Below the pieces are notes generated by a model that saw nothing but the letters and a program-made list of their open reading frames with translations, was not told the DNA's origin and did no database searches. 64,000 nt of DNA, taken from contig JASANH010001028.1 of assembly GCA_030248295.1 (NCBI GenBank), positions 496,001 through 560,000 of the forward strand, written 5' to 3'. A program made the position numbers and the translations under genes. The stretch is from Mesodorylaimus sp. YZB2_4 (Eukaryota > Nematoda > Enoplea > Dorylaimida > Dorylaimidae). Each line of letters opens with the position of its first letter. Position 1 is the stretch's first letter. Shown here piece by piece: positions 33,605-43,655 of this stretch.

Positions 33605-35010
33605 CATCCCGGGCCCAAGAAGGCAGCTGAGAAAAAGGCAGAACAGTGAAACCGCCCCACTCATGCTGCTAGGAAGGTCATCGAAGTGAAATACGCAGCC
33701 TAAGACCCAGGATACCAGGAGTCCGGCGATTTTACAGTTTCTCTAGAACTCTCGCACAATGCACTGCAGAAACAAGTCAAAGTTGATTTGAATTGAGTAG
33801 GCCTACAGTAATCCACTAAATTCAGAAATCTAGTCTCTCTAAATTTTTCAGGTTTTTCAATACATCGCAGCATTTGTGGAATCCGACCTTTTTTGATCCC
33901 CTTCAACGGCTTATGATCGAAACAGGAACTTGTTTTCATAAGTGCGTGTATTGAAAGATACAAAACCTCATCGTCAGACTTATGATATGGGCATGGTGAG
34001 TATTAAAATGTCTGGCATGTTCAATGTATAGTGCAAAGAGAGGATTTGAAAGCTTGGGACTGACTAAGCGACAAAATGTGTTGCTGTCAAGATAGCGCGC
34101 ACCATAAAATTTTTTTTTATAACAAGGGTGACTTTCCCATATATGCTATATGCAGGTAAAAGCGTTTTTAGCTTTTAGCACCAGTTCAGTGCAAAACTTT
34201 TCCAAAAAATTCATGAAATGAAACTGGGAAAGGTAGTACATTTGGTTTGATGCGACTTTGGAGCTGGCAGGTCCAGGCTGACAAACAGTGATCAAGAAAG
34301 ATGCTGCCTGGCTACTGGCTGGTCATATGTACCCGCGATTTCAGGGTTAACAAGTAGACCATAACAGCTAGCCTTATTCATGTCGCCAGCTTGGGAAGGT
34401 GGCTGCAAGAATATGTAAAGTATGAGCTCATATTAATTCTCCCCATATCCTAAAATTATCTAACACTCAGCCAAAGCAGAATAGGGCAAGGAGCCTAGGT
34501 ATAGTGCATGCTTGGAATGGTGAGGACACAGAAGATACGAAAGGGGAATATTTTAACTTTACACAGCTCAGGAAGACTTTTCCCCAGTTCTTGGTAATAG
34601 CATGGCTCAAAGTTTAAGCTCTTTGTCGCGAGAGTGCATAAGTTCTGTCGTATGTCAAGTTACCCAAGAAGTTATACGCGACTTTGAAATGAGCGGGGAA
34701 ATTGTAATGACAACATTTGAAGCCGATTTACTGTACTTTTTTATGACTTTCATCAAAACTGCTCATGACTCTCGGCTTCATGGTTATGATTGGGACATGA
34801 GGAATTGATCTATTTACTGTACATGTGGGGTCAGTAAGCGTGGATAAACTTCATCCAGTACGTCCACAAGCCTTTCTTTGACTGCTTTTGAAATATTAGG
34901 GAGCACGCTTGCCTTTCTGTTGAATCATGTCAGTGAGGGCGGGAAAATCTTGCACTCTTCTTAAGCAATAGATAAACCAGCTTTTAAATATCGAAACGGT
35001 CATGGCCGTG
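33605..35010. other. Intergenic, no supported gene
   Basis: A 68-codon ORF at 34602-34808 has no recognisable domain. I see no repeat structure. Confidence 0.35.
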
Positions 35011-35280
35011 ACCGGGGTCGTTGCCTAGCGGATTAAGGCGTCTGCCTCTCACGCTGGGTGCTTTCTTTCAGGGGAGGGTTTGACTCCCGCCTGGGTCAAA
35101 AATGATTCTCAAATGTGGGTTCCTTGGGGCTCCAGTGCGCTGTGTAGTGCTTGGCTATGGGTAAAGTGTGACATGACATCGCGCAAGATGCCCCACATCA
35201 GAGACGGCAAATCGTAGCTCACCCAAGGGCGAGCTCATCTTCAACTTGGTATCTGGTGGCGATGCACTCACTTGAAGCAC
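35011..35280 (+). repeat. tRNA-derived SINE (class II tRNA-like head)
   Basis: The head has an A-box side (TTGCCTAGCGGATTAAGGCG) and a B-box (GGGTTTGACTCC) separated by a long variable-arm-like insert, as in Leu/Ser-type tRNAs. The tail matches 41318-41460 (shared GTGCGCTGTGTAGTGCTTGG-like segment and GTATGACATGACG). Mismatches in the stems argue against a working tRNA. Confidence 0.7.
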
Positions 35281-35287
35281 TAGCGTA

Positions 35288-35395
35288 TAGCGTTAACGAT
35301 AACGATAACGATAACGATATCATGTCGTTTACGAAATCTTTTCAACGTCGTTAACGAAACGATAACGATATTCGTCCAAAGAACGATATGATATC
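35288..35395. repeat. AACGATA-rich block
   Basis: Four near-perfect copies of AACGAT(A) follow CGTTAACG, then inverted versions (TGATATCGTT). Related blocks are at 36596-36612 and 41133-41212, each next to a SINE. Confidence 0.75.
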
Positions 35396-35834
35396 GTTTA
35401 TTATACCGTTAGTTCTTAGTAGCAAAGTTGCAAGTTCACGCGCTTTAAGGGATGGTATTGACCACGATCACAGGATACAACTTCAGGCAAATGAACGCTG
35501 CATCAGTCTCTCATTACACACATTTTTCCCAGCTTTAAAACTGTACAGTACCAGACGCGGCGTCAGAAAGCACCTGCAGTACTTGAGTGCCTAGAATGTC
35601 AACAGTGTTCTTTAAGATGTCAAGCAAGATTGAAGACTTGACGAGCAGAAAGTAAAAAAACTGACGGTAATTAGAAGGGGCATGTTTACAGTATTTTGAT
35701 GAGACGTGTTTGGACATCAGAAGTCCGATTTTGCGCGCGTCATTGTAAAATTAAGGAAAGTATCCTCTAAATACCAGAAACCACATCCTTAATCAATTGG
35801 TGCTCCAAAAAAGTTAAAGGAAGCTTAGAGCGCC
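35396..35834. other. Intergenic
   Basis: No feature seen apart from the 5' flank of the gene at 35835. Confidence 0.35.
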
Positions 35835-36551
35835 ATGAATCTGGCAGTAATTCTCCTTGGTGTCGCTGTTGCTGGTGCAATTTTCTTGAATTTTTTGTTT
35901 CTGTCTAAAGCCGGCCACCTTGTAAGCAGGGCTGTGCAGAAACCAGCACACACAGCTTTTTCCACTAGAAGCACCTCCACGCGGGGGCATCCTGGCCCAG
36001 AAACCGACTTCCTTGGACGATGGCGGGCGGGCTTTGCACCCTGTCGATGTTCGACGGCCGATACTGTTTACTCGTTTTTCTTCAGTCTCTCCACTCGAAG
36101 CACCTCTGGGTTACCTGGTAAGTCACCCGCGGCGGCAGTGCAAGGTCAGCGAGGCTTGATGGTTCGCAAACCGACCTCCATCACTGGGAATCGAACCCGG
36201 AACACACCATCACGGCCGCCTTGTTGCTTGTGCAGTGGTGGACAATGATGCGAGGTGATAGGCCACTACATAGGGCAAAAAGCCAGCAAGCCAGATTCTA
36301 TAAATGGGGACCCTGGCCGCGATTTGGTCCAGGAAGCAGGACCCAATTTTTGCGGCTACAATCTGAACAGGGGAGCATCATCTGGACAAGGCGGGGGCGG
36401 ACCAAGTGGCACCAACAGAGGTGGTGCCCCCATGGATATAGTTGACTGGCAGGCCAGTCCACTGTTCTCTGCTCCGTCTATACTTTTTCTCTCCAACGCT
36501 CAGAGTCTAGAGGAACTCGACAGTACTCCAGCTAGACTCCCAACTTACTAA
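35835..36551 (+). CDS. Putative small Gly-rich secreted protein, two exons
   Basis: Exon 1 (35835-35921) encodes a strongly hydrophobic leader, MNLAVILLGVAVAGAIFLNF, and ends at GTAAGC in phase 0. A phase-0 acceptor (GGTCCAG) at 36332 opens a Gly/Ser/Asn-rich frame (GPNFCGYNLN, GQGGGGPSG) to a stop at 36549-36551. The product would be about 101 residues. The 411-bp intron contains a minus-strand SINE. Composition resembles the secreted protein at 37410-38010, about 1.5 kb away on the other strand. The second-exon choice rests on frame and composition only; later splicing is possible. Confidence 0.4.
35940..36250 (-). repeat. tRNA-derived SINE, full-length-like
   Basis: The minus strand carries CCGGGTTCGATTCCC (complement of 36186-36200), a perfect B-box, then GGTCGGTTTGCGAACCAT. 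The body continues to a segment with the complement of GGGGGCATCCTGGCCCAG (35975). Family members: 2553-2880, 36637-36745, 49985-50340 and partial pieces at 16945 and 24960. Confidence 0.7.
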
Positions 36552-36636
36552 GCGGCAACATTGCGGCTTTTCCGCTAAAAAAACAAATATATAAATCGTT
36601 AACGATATCTTCTGAGAGTAGTACTAGAGGGGGTGT

Positions 36637-36745
36637 TCACAAACGGCCTGCATCACTGAGGATCGAACCCGGGACAAGTCCAGTCGCTCGTCCCAAAGCA
36701 ATACGGGGAGACGAATGCTTAACCGCCGCCGCCGGCCGCCAAAGT
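36637..36745 (-). repeat. tRNA-derived SINE head
   Basis: The minus strand has CCCGGGTTCGATCC (36661-36675) and GGCGGTTAAGCATTCGTC on the A-box side. A short AACGATA block lies just outside (36596-36612). Confidence 0.65.
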
Positions 36746-36749
36746 CTTA

Positions 36750-37240
36750 ACAGATGCGCAGCTAAACGGAATAAAAACAACACAGTGATCGACTGCATTC
36801 TTATGCTACCAGCATGCACAAATTTTTGATTTTTCGTGCACTTCTCAGAATCGGTCAAATCTACAATCGTGCAAGTTTTTATCCAAATCAGTTCAGCTGT
36901 CGTCGGCTATCAGAATACGCGATTTCTTATCCGGGGCAAAGATGAGGATTAAGAGTGGGAAGGCAATAAAAATCAGCCTGGAGCAAAAAACATGGGTCGT
37001 ACAGATGTGAAAGTTAGTTTTTCTAAAAACCTTGAGTTTACGGAATCTGCCGTTTGACATTCGTTTTTTGAAAGCATCAATGTCTGAAAAGTTATTCTTA
37101 GAAGCAGTCCGTTTTTAGGTTTTTTGAACCGTCTTTCGCCAGGTACTGGAAGGATTTCAAACAAATTGACACTTTGGAAAACCCTTGATAGGAGTTGACG
37201 TTGGTTGACTAGACAGAAAGAGAGCCAAAGCAAAGTGGAA
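36750..37240. other. Intergenic downstream of the Gly-rich gene
   Basis: On the minus strand an AATAAA (37242-37247) about 160 bases past the stop at 37410 probably polyadenylates the neighbouring gene. Nothing else is seen. Confidence 0.4.
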
Positions 37241-37409
37241 GTTTATTTGTGTTTAGGCAAACATGGGGTAATTGGTGCAAAAAATTTATAATTAACAGCA
37301 TATTCGTAGTGCAAAAATCGTTTCCTTAGATTAAACTTTTCAAAGTAAGCAAGCCAATGGACATTGCTGGTGCTTGGGTTGTTTCTTCCATTGCGTCGGC
37401 GGTCTCCGC

Positions 37410-38010
37410 TTACTTGCCTGAAAAGAAAGCGATCATTTGACTAAATCAAAAAGGTAGGAGCCGGAAGTTTGTTTTCACTTGTATCGAATGGCAGAATGAA
37501 CAGACAAAGAAGCCCTGATGATTTCGTAAGGCAATCTATATGCGCTAGTCATTTTCCATCCATCATGACCATGCAGCTCTTTTAATATTTGTCTGCCTGG
37601 GCTAAATCTTCAGCAAATGCCCCACCAAAACACGACACGAGGATTTCCCTTATGTGCTAGAACCCCGGGTAATGTGGGGTTAAAAGCACATGGGAATCGC
37701 CTCATTGCATGATACAAAGATACGCAATACTGACCTACGATATAGTGAATCAACCTACTATACACAAGCCTACTCGTAGGAGGTCGGACCACTTACCTGT
37801 TCCGTATGGATTATCGAATACGGTCAACCTGCCGCCAGACGGATTGCTCGAGCTGCCTTCTCCACCCACGACCGTACTGCCTCCATTTTTCACGCCACCC
37901 GAGCCACTGGCCCCATTGGTGCCCACTTGACTGCACCCCCCGCCACTCTGTTGACCGCGAACGGTGGCCATCACCAAAAAGCAAGCCAAGACGAACAGGA
38001 CGACCTTCAT
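37410..38010 (-). CDS. Gly/Ser-rich secreted peptide, two exons
   Basis: Exon 1 (37797-38010) starts MKVVLFVLACFLVMATVRG, a clear signal peptide. A Gly/Ser/Asn-rich mature part follows (QQSGGGCSQV, GSGGVKNGGS, DNPYGTG) and exon 1 ends ACAG|GTAAGT. The terminal coding exon is only 8 bases (37410-37417), behind the polypyrimidine acceptor CTTTCTTTTCAG. It adds Gly-Lys and a stop, giving 73 residues. An AATAAA lies at 37242-37247, and a TATA-like ATATAAG lies near 38059-38066, about 50 bases before the ATG. There is one Cys in the mature part. Such peptides may be structural, cuticular or antimicrobial; none of these is demonstrated. Read unspliced, the frame runs to 37750 and crosses the donor. 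Confidence 0.7.
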
Positions 38011-38099
38011 TTTGTTGTACGGGAGTGGCGTTGATATGCTCTGGACTGTCCGGGACCGCGCTTATATTCCCATCGGCACGCATTGTCTTCCGATCAGGC

Positions 38100-38940
38100 T
38101 ATTCAGCCCATTGTGTCATTCAAACTCACTGACCACGCAATAATCATTTTGAATGGAAATAAAAATCTGAAAAGGCCAGAATCAAAACTTTTTACAAGTC
38201 AGCCAAACAACGGCATCTCTGGTTTTAACAGTTTTCTGACTTTGAGAGTTTCGCAGATTAATGGATACTCACTTTACGCTAGAAAAATGCTTTCCTGTAC
38301 CCATTTGAACTAATGGTAATAAACGAAAACTGCAAGCGTGCGTCCCAGAACCAGTATCAGTAATGCTTTTTGCGTAAATTACATTTCCGACTTCGTTCTG
38401 CATGGCAGCAAAATTAAAAAGATGCGACGTGTTCATAGTGCTGATTATTGCTCGATCCCATTAAAAGCCTTGTGGAAAACAGGTAATTTCCGATGAAACG
38501 TCATCGACGCAAAAGAGTCAGGCGCAGTTTTTTTGCGACAGATGTCCACGTAAGTTGCGCACAAACCAAATTGGTTTCCAGTTTTATTTGCTGGGCTAGA
38601 CTTTAATTGCAGATGGCAATTAGTGGATGGTCCAGGAACTGTGTGAAGAATCGATGAGTGAAACCCTATCGCATAGCATCATGCCTCGCAAGATCCACAA
38701 AGCATTTAATCAGAAGCTGAAACAGAACTCAGGATCCGCCAGTTCTATCAGGTTATTATTAGCTTTAATTTTCGTCACCAATATTACTTCACATCAAATA
38801 CAACATGTGGCGCCCACGGAAAATCTTTCCACATCATTTATATTCCTTCACAAAGTCTCAATTTATTGAAGCTAAAATTGGAGCTTCAAAAAAATGACTG
38901 TCAAAAGGGAGAGTCGGAAAGTTTCAGCTTTCAGAAAAAC
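38100..38940. other. Intergenic, no supported gene
   Basis: An 80-codon plus-strand ORF at 38627 has no recognisable domain. Confidence 0.35.
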
Positions 38941-39059
38941 TAACATTTACAACTGTACGACCTCTGGTTGCTGATCTCGGCGCATGTCGTCTCCTCCTCG
39001 TCCTCCTCGTCTTTCCCCCCCTGAACAAGAAAATTAGCGTTGTACGTCTGGTTGGCTGG

Positions 39060-39744
39060 TCTAACAATAAGCAGGCACGCTAGTGCCTGCTGATAGCGCT
39101 CAAATGAATACGTGCGGGTAATGATCGTCATTGGGGGGGGGGGGGGATATTTGACATCACCGCCAACTTTTCATCCGCCTTTGGATGCAAGTTCAGGAAC
39201 AGGTAGCTGTATTGTTTGGCTTTAGTGGCCTTGTTGTACGCATCCGATAAGTACTTGGGCTTGTGTGGCCAAAGCTACGGCCGCAATCCTGGGCGACTTG
39301 AAAAAACAACGTAATGGGAATTTCTCTTAACGCAGCGCATAATTTCAGATAATAGAAAAAAGACTGGGTGATGAAAATAACACTAATATTTTTGTGATGC
39401 GATTTGACACAAAAGAGATCGACGAACTCCTTGTTTTGGGCCAGCTGTGGTAGCATATCGTCCAGGAGCAGGAGTGAATTTGGCGCAATCTCGTCAACTG
39501 TGGGCGGACCTTCGACAAACTTTATCCCACTTGTTTTCACTGATGAAAACAGTGGCTGCCAAGTGTCGCAATAATAATACACAGTTTTGATGGGGACGCT
39601 GAATATCCTGTTTCGATTACGAATAAGTTGCATGACGAAGTAGGTTTTGCCTGATGAAGTACTGCCGGCGACAGTCATGGTGAAGGGAAAACTACGCTGT
39701 AACTTCGCTGCGCTGTAGCGAAAACTACGCTGTAACATTCGCAA
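39060..39744 (-). pseudogene. Polinton/Maverick packaging-ATPase relic (FtsK/HerA type)
   Basis: The main frame (39193-39744, 183 codons) shows Walker A GSTSSGKT (residues 27-34), a YYYCD strand segment, Walker B LLLLDD (91-96) and the family signature SHHKNISVIFITQ (115-127). These are typical of the A32/FtsK-HerA-like ATPase of Polintons and related adintoviruses, which powers DNA packaging. After about residue 145 the family similarity continues only in other frames, down to about 39150, so there are at least two frameshifts. A run of G (39132-39144) lies past that. No polymerase, integrase, protease or capsid gene is seen nearby, so this is an isolated fossil. I have not joined the frames. 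Alternative: a nucleocytoplasmic large DNA virus ATPase, less likely by signature and context. Confidence 0.8.
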
Positions 39745-39759
39745 AAATCTAAAAATTCA

Positions 39760-41130
39760 CGCTGTCACATGGAATAAAAAAAAATATCTGTGAAATCAGC
39801 TAAAAATAAGTAAATATATATGGTAAGAAAGTAAACTCAAAGTAAAATCACTGAGATTTTCTAAATACAGTAATGTACGAACATCCATGAAAAATTGAAC
39901 AAACATGCCCAAAAACGATGAAAATTTTGAAAAAATTGATGAAAAATTTGGAAAAATTAGACAAAAATGTCGTGTAATCAATAAAAATTTGCTAATAAAC
40001 ACCCTGAAAGTAGTGAATTTGCAGGATGAAAGAAAGAAAAGAAAACAAAGAAAAATTAGCAAAACTTGTGAAAATATGTGTGAAAATTGCAGAAACTGTC
40101 CAGTAAAACGGCTCAAAGTTGATTGATTAGGGCATTATTTCTCAAAAATTGCACGAATCTAGGAGAAAATCATCCAAATATTAGTTTTTTTTGCGGAAAT
40201 AAATCGGAATACGCCGGAAAATATCCAAAAAGTCTAGAAAATTGTATTTATGGAGCAAAAAGTGGCAAAAATTTCTGTGATTTGTTCAAATAAGTACTAA
40301 AATATCTGACACAATTCGAAAATATGATCCTAAAATCCGCGAACTCAAATCGCCCGCGAACAATTGAATAGGTTTACAGTATTTACTCAACTTGATTGCA
40401 CTCCAGTGTACCCTGAATTGCTTACTGTATTTCGCATTAATTGGCGGCAACTAGTCTTAGTGTTGGTTACTGTAACTTTACACTCAGTGCAGTACACTCT
40501 CTTTCCTGTACATACCTGTATTCATCAGGTTGCACTCTGTAGTCTGTGATCATGTCAAAACTTTACACGCAAGCACAACTTTTTTCAACATAATGTCGGA
40601 AGTGAATATACCAGGATATCATTAGATAGTGCAAACATTGCACAAAAAAAGTTCAAAAAAGTTTTAGCGAGTGCATAATTTTAAAAATAATCAAGAAAGA
40701 AAAACAGAATGCCACAAGATCATAAAACAATGCACAACAAAATGTAACGAAGATAAAAAATTATATCAAAAACTGTTCGTCAGTCCAGTTCGTCAATATT
40801 ATACATAGTTTGTCAAAAAAATGAAAACTCCCTCAAAAAACAAAAAACAATTAAAAATAGTATTCAAAATTTAGCCAGTCACAAAATTGGTTTGTAAAAA
40901 TTCGCACAAATCAACTCGTCAGTCATTTCGTGATAAAAAATTTATAAGCCCTGTCTCTGTCCTTTGACGATTTTAGGATTACTGTACCAGCTCCATGATT
41001 ACTGTAGGTGGTTTCACAATTGACGGCAGCGCGCTTCGCGCGCCACTTTACAATGCCTATGCTTCACTATTGTGCCTCTAAAGGTACTCGCTGCCCACCC
41101 CCCCCCCCCCTATTACTAACTACTTTTGAG
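39760..41130. other. AT-rich low-complexity tract
   Basis: 39890-40130 is built from degenerate GAAAAATTTG-like words, and 40580-40960 is similarly A-rich. Several TACTGTA/TACAGTA words fall between. A C-run is at 41097-41111. Opposed ORFs (39796-40126) are compositional artefacts. Confidence 0.6.
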
Positions 41131-41212
41131 AAACCGTTAACGATTAACGATAACGATGTTTTGGGATATCGTTAACGAACGATAAGGATAGATAACGTTT
41201 TCCTGTAACGAT
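41131..41212. repeat. AACGATA-rich block beside a SINE
   Basis: CGTTAACGATTAACGATAAC and a downstream ATCGTTAACG repeat the motif of 35288-35395. Confidence 0.7.
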
Positions 41213-41317
41213 ACATACGTTGTGAAGGACATCTTAGGTTACGGCACTGTCTTTCGCTTCTTGATTTTTGATCGGTCGCCTTTGAGCTTTGTCGATTGAT
41301 TTTAAATCCATACCACT

Positions 41318-41460
41318 GCCGATCTGGGTGCACACTTACAGTGGAGGGTTCGACACTCGCCTTGGTGCAAAATGATTGTCGTTTCTTGTGTTTCTTAGCC
41401 TTCGAGTGCGCTGTATAGTGCTTGGCTATGGATAAAGTATGACATGACGACGATTGCTGT
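41318..41460 (+). repeat. tRNA-derived SINE fragment (family of 35011)
   Basis: B-box-like GGGTTCGACAC near 41346 is followed by a tail matching 35095-35180. Confidence 0.65.
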
Positions 41461-41469
41461 TTCGTTCTG

Positions 41470-43317
41470 GGCCTTAAAAATTCTACGGGCTCAGCTAAAA
41501 CGTTGCGATTTTGCACTGCAATCAGTTCGCTGAGAAGATCAGATCGCTGAGAGATCACCTGAAACAAGCCGTCACCAGGCTCTCGAAAACTCCGAGAGGA
41601 ATATCTATTCATTAAGTTTTGAGGTCAGCAGGTCAGAAAAGAGCACCAGTTTGAATCTACAGTATAGATACTGTATATCTCTGGAGCATTGACCTATTTG
41701 CAGTGTTGGGCATATATGCGCCTCTTGGGTCCAATGGTATTCGTATGAAAATGCTGCCCGAGGCGACAAAACTTGTATTTCTAGATTCGTATACCTTTGG
41801 CATTCAGCGATAGCGAAAGGGCGTTTTACCATTTCAGATTCGATCGCCGAGTGGGAATGATTACCCAATACCCATTACTGCATGAGAATAGCATGTTCCA
41901 TGTGTCTGGATAGGCTTATTCGATGTAAAGTTTTTTCTGCAAAACAAGGTGCTCCATTTGCTCCGTGTTAGATACAGTATATCATTAAGCCATCTACTAG
42001 AAAGACATGCAAGATCTTCTGTTTCCTGAACAATCGCCGCTAAGTGCATTCGGGGCGTGCAGACGACGCTTGCACCTCGCAGACAGATGTCTCGCGGCCC
42101 ACGAGACCGCCAATATGTTAGTTCCTGGGGTTCTGTGATATATTTTTGACGCGAACATATTCCATTTACAGCACATCGCCAATAAAAACCACCAAAAACA
42201 GACCCGAACTAACCTTGTTCTATATTTCGGAGGAGCAGGGCCGCCTGGTGGAAAAGGCATTTGTCCGACTTATTGTTCAGCCGTAAGCTTCAAATTTTTT
42301 TAAACAGCATAAACGATTGGTATTTACTGTAATTTTAGGACGGCGGTATCTTCTTCGTCGAAGGTACTCAAGTTTTTGCACATAAGCTACTGCGGGTGGG
42401 TGGTATTTAGTTCGAAGCCTGTCTACAACAACCACGATGCATTTCTTTATTATCGTTCTGCGGCTCTCTAAACGAGCGACTTTTTTGAGTGAGAACTAAT
42501 GCTTCAACAGGAGTTTTTTATTTGACATTACTGCAAGAATTCAATGACTTGTTGGTAAAAGGTCCCTGGCAAAAGTCTTCCCTCAATAATGTTACTGTAT
42601 TCGTGCACTCAATTCGACATCGTAATTAACATTCTAGCGAGATGGCATGCAAAGAGGTAGGAGTCGGTCAATCAAATTTTGTGGGTTTTACCTTCTGACC
42701 TAGCCTGGCCAACTCATTTTCAAAGCTTGGCCTGGCCCAAACCGGACCCATTCGCGATCTAACCCGACCTGGCTCTAGTCGGGTCTTCGACGGCAGTTTA
42801 GTAAGTCCGTCGCTGGCCTTGCACACCTGGCTCTGGGCGACTCACCTGGTACCGTCATATGGCGGCGTCATATGGCCGTCATATAGTGGAGACACACAGG
42901 GACGCTGCCGTGAGAGCTGGTCATCTCATGGTCCCGTTTATCATATCAAGACTGCTGGATGGCTATAGGCAAAACGGATTTGGAGGGGCGGCAACTGGGG
43001 CGGCAAGGGGCCCAATTCACAGAAATAAAAAAAAAGTCGGGCTGAGTTTCCAGGTCGGGCAAGGTTTGGTCCTGGGTGGAATTCATCTTGGAATACGTAA
43101 ACGTCCACTCCGAAACCTGGAGTGTCATTTCAGACCCGAAGTTGATAGCACGGAGCGAAATCAGCTGCTAAAAAAGCTTTCATTGGTCAGCGATCGAAGA
43201 AGAAAACAGTATCATAATGATGACATTCTTTTTTCCGGCCCGTAATGTAGAGTATGCAGGTACGTACCGGGGATGTACATACTAGCCGCTGTCAGACGAA
43301 CTGATATGATAAAGTAA
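41470..43317. other. Intergenic with a SINE piece
   Basis: 42785-42850 resembles the 5' part of the 2553 SINE (GTCGCTGGC, GGGCGACTCACC). A minus-strand ORF at 41997-42260 opens with a Pro-rich leader and a donor-like GTTAGT, but no gene can be built. A 128-codon plus ORF (42859-43245) overlaps repeat-like sequence. Neither is called. Confidence 0.4.
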
Positions 43318-43655
43318 TATTTTTTTTGACGCAAATGTTCATCCTTGAAAATATTAAGAAGCTTTAAGAGAAAATCTCTCCACTGCTCAATCATACTAGT
43401 AAAAAACCTAAAATTGATTAAGTTTCCTGGCGGCTGCGGTTATTGGAAGGCTCGATGAGCCCCTTGGCGCAGGATCTGTATCAGCTCTTCTTATAATATT
43501 GGGCCCACGCTGTTGGCACCAGTCAATAAAGGCTCTCGCTCTTTGTCAACAGGTAGCGTGTAGTTTGCACCAAGTATCCTTCCAGGTACCATAGCTTGAC
43601 AGATATAAGGAGCGAGCGGGAAGAAAGAATTCCATTTCGGAGCTGTCACAGCAAG

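Noticed and set aside
35011-35095. Functional tRNA gene
   Set aside because: A and B boxes exist, but the T-stem and anticodon region do not fold cleanly, and the sequence continues as a SINE shared with 41318.
39796-40126. Opposed ORFs in the AT-rich tract
   Set aside because: Low-complexity translation (Phe/Ser or Lys/Glu rich) from A-rich repeats.
42859-43245. 128-codon plus ORF
   Set aside because: Overlaps repeat-like sequence with the SINE piece at 42785 and has no recognisable domain.
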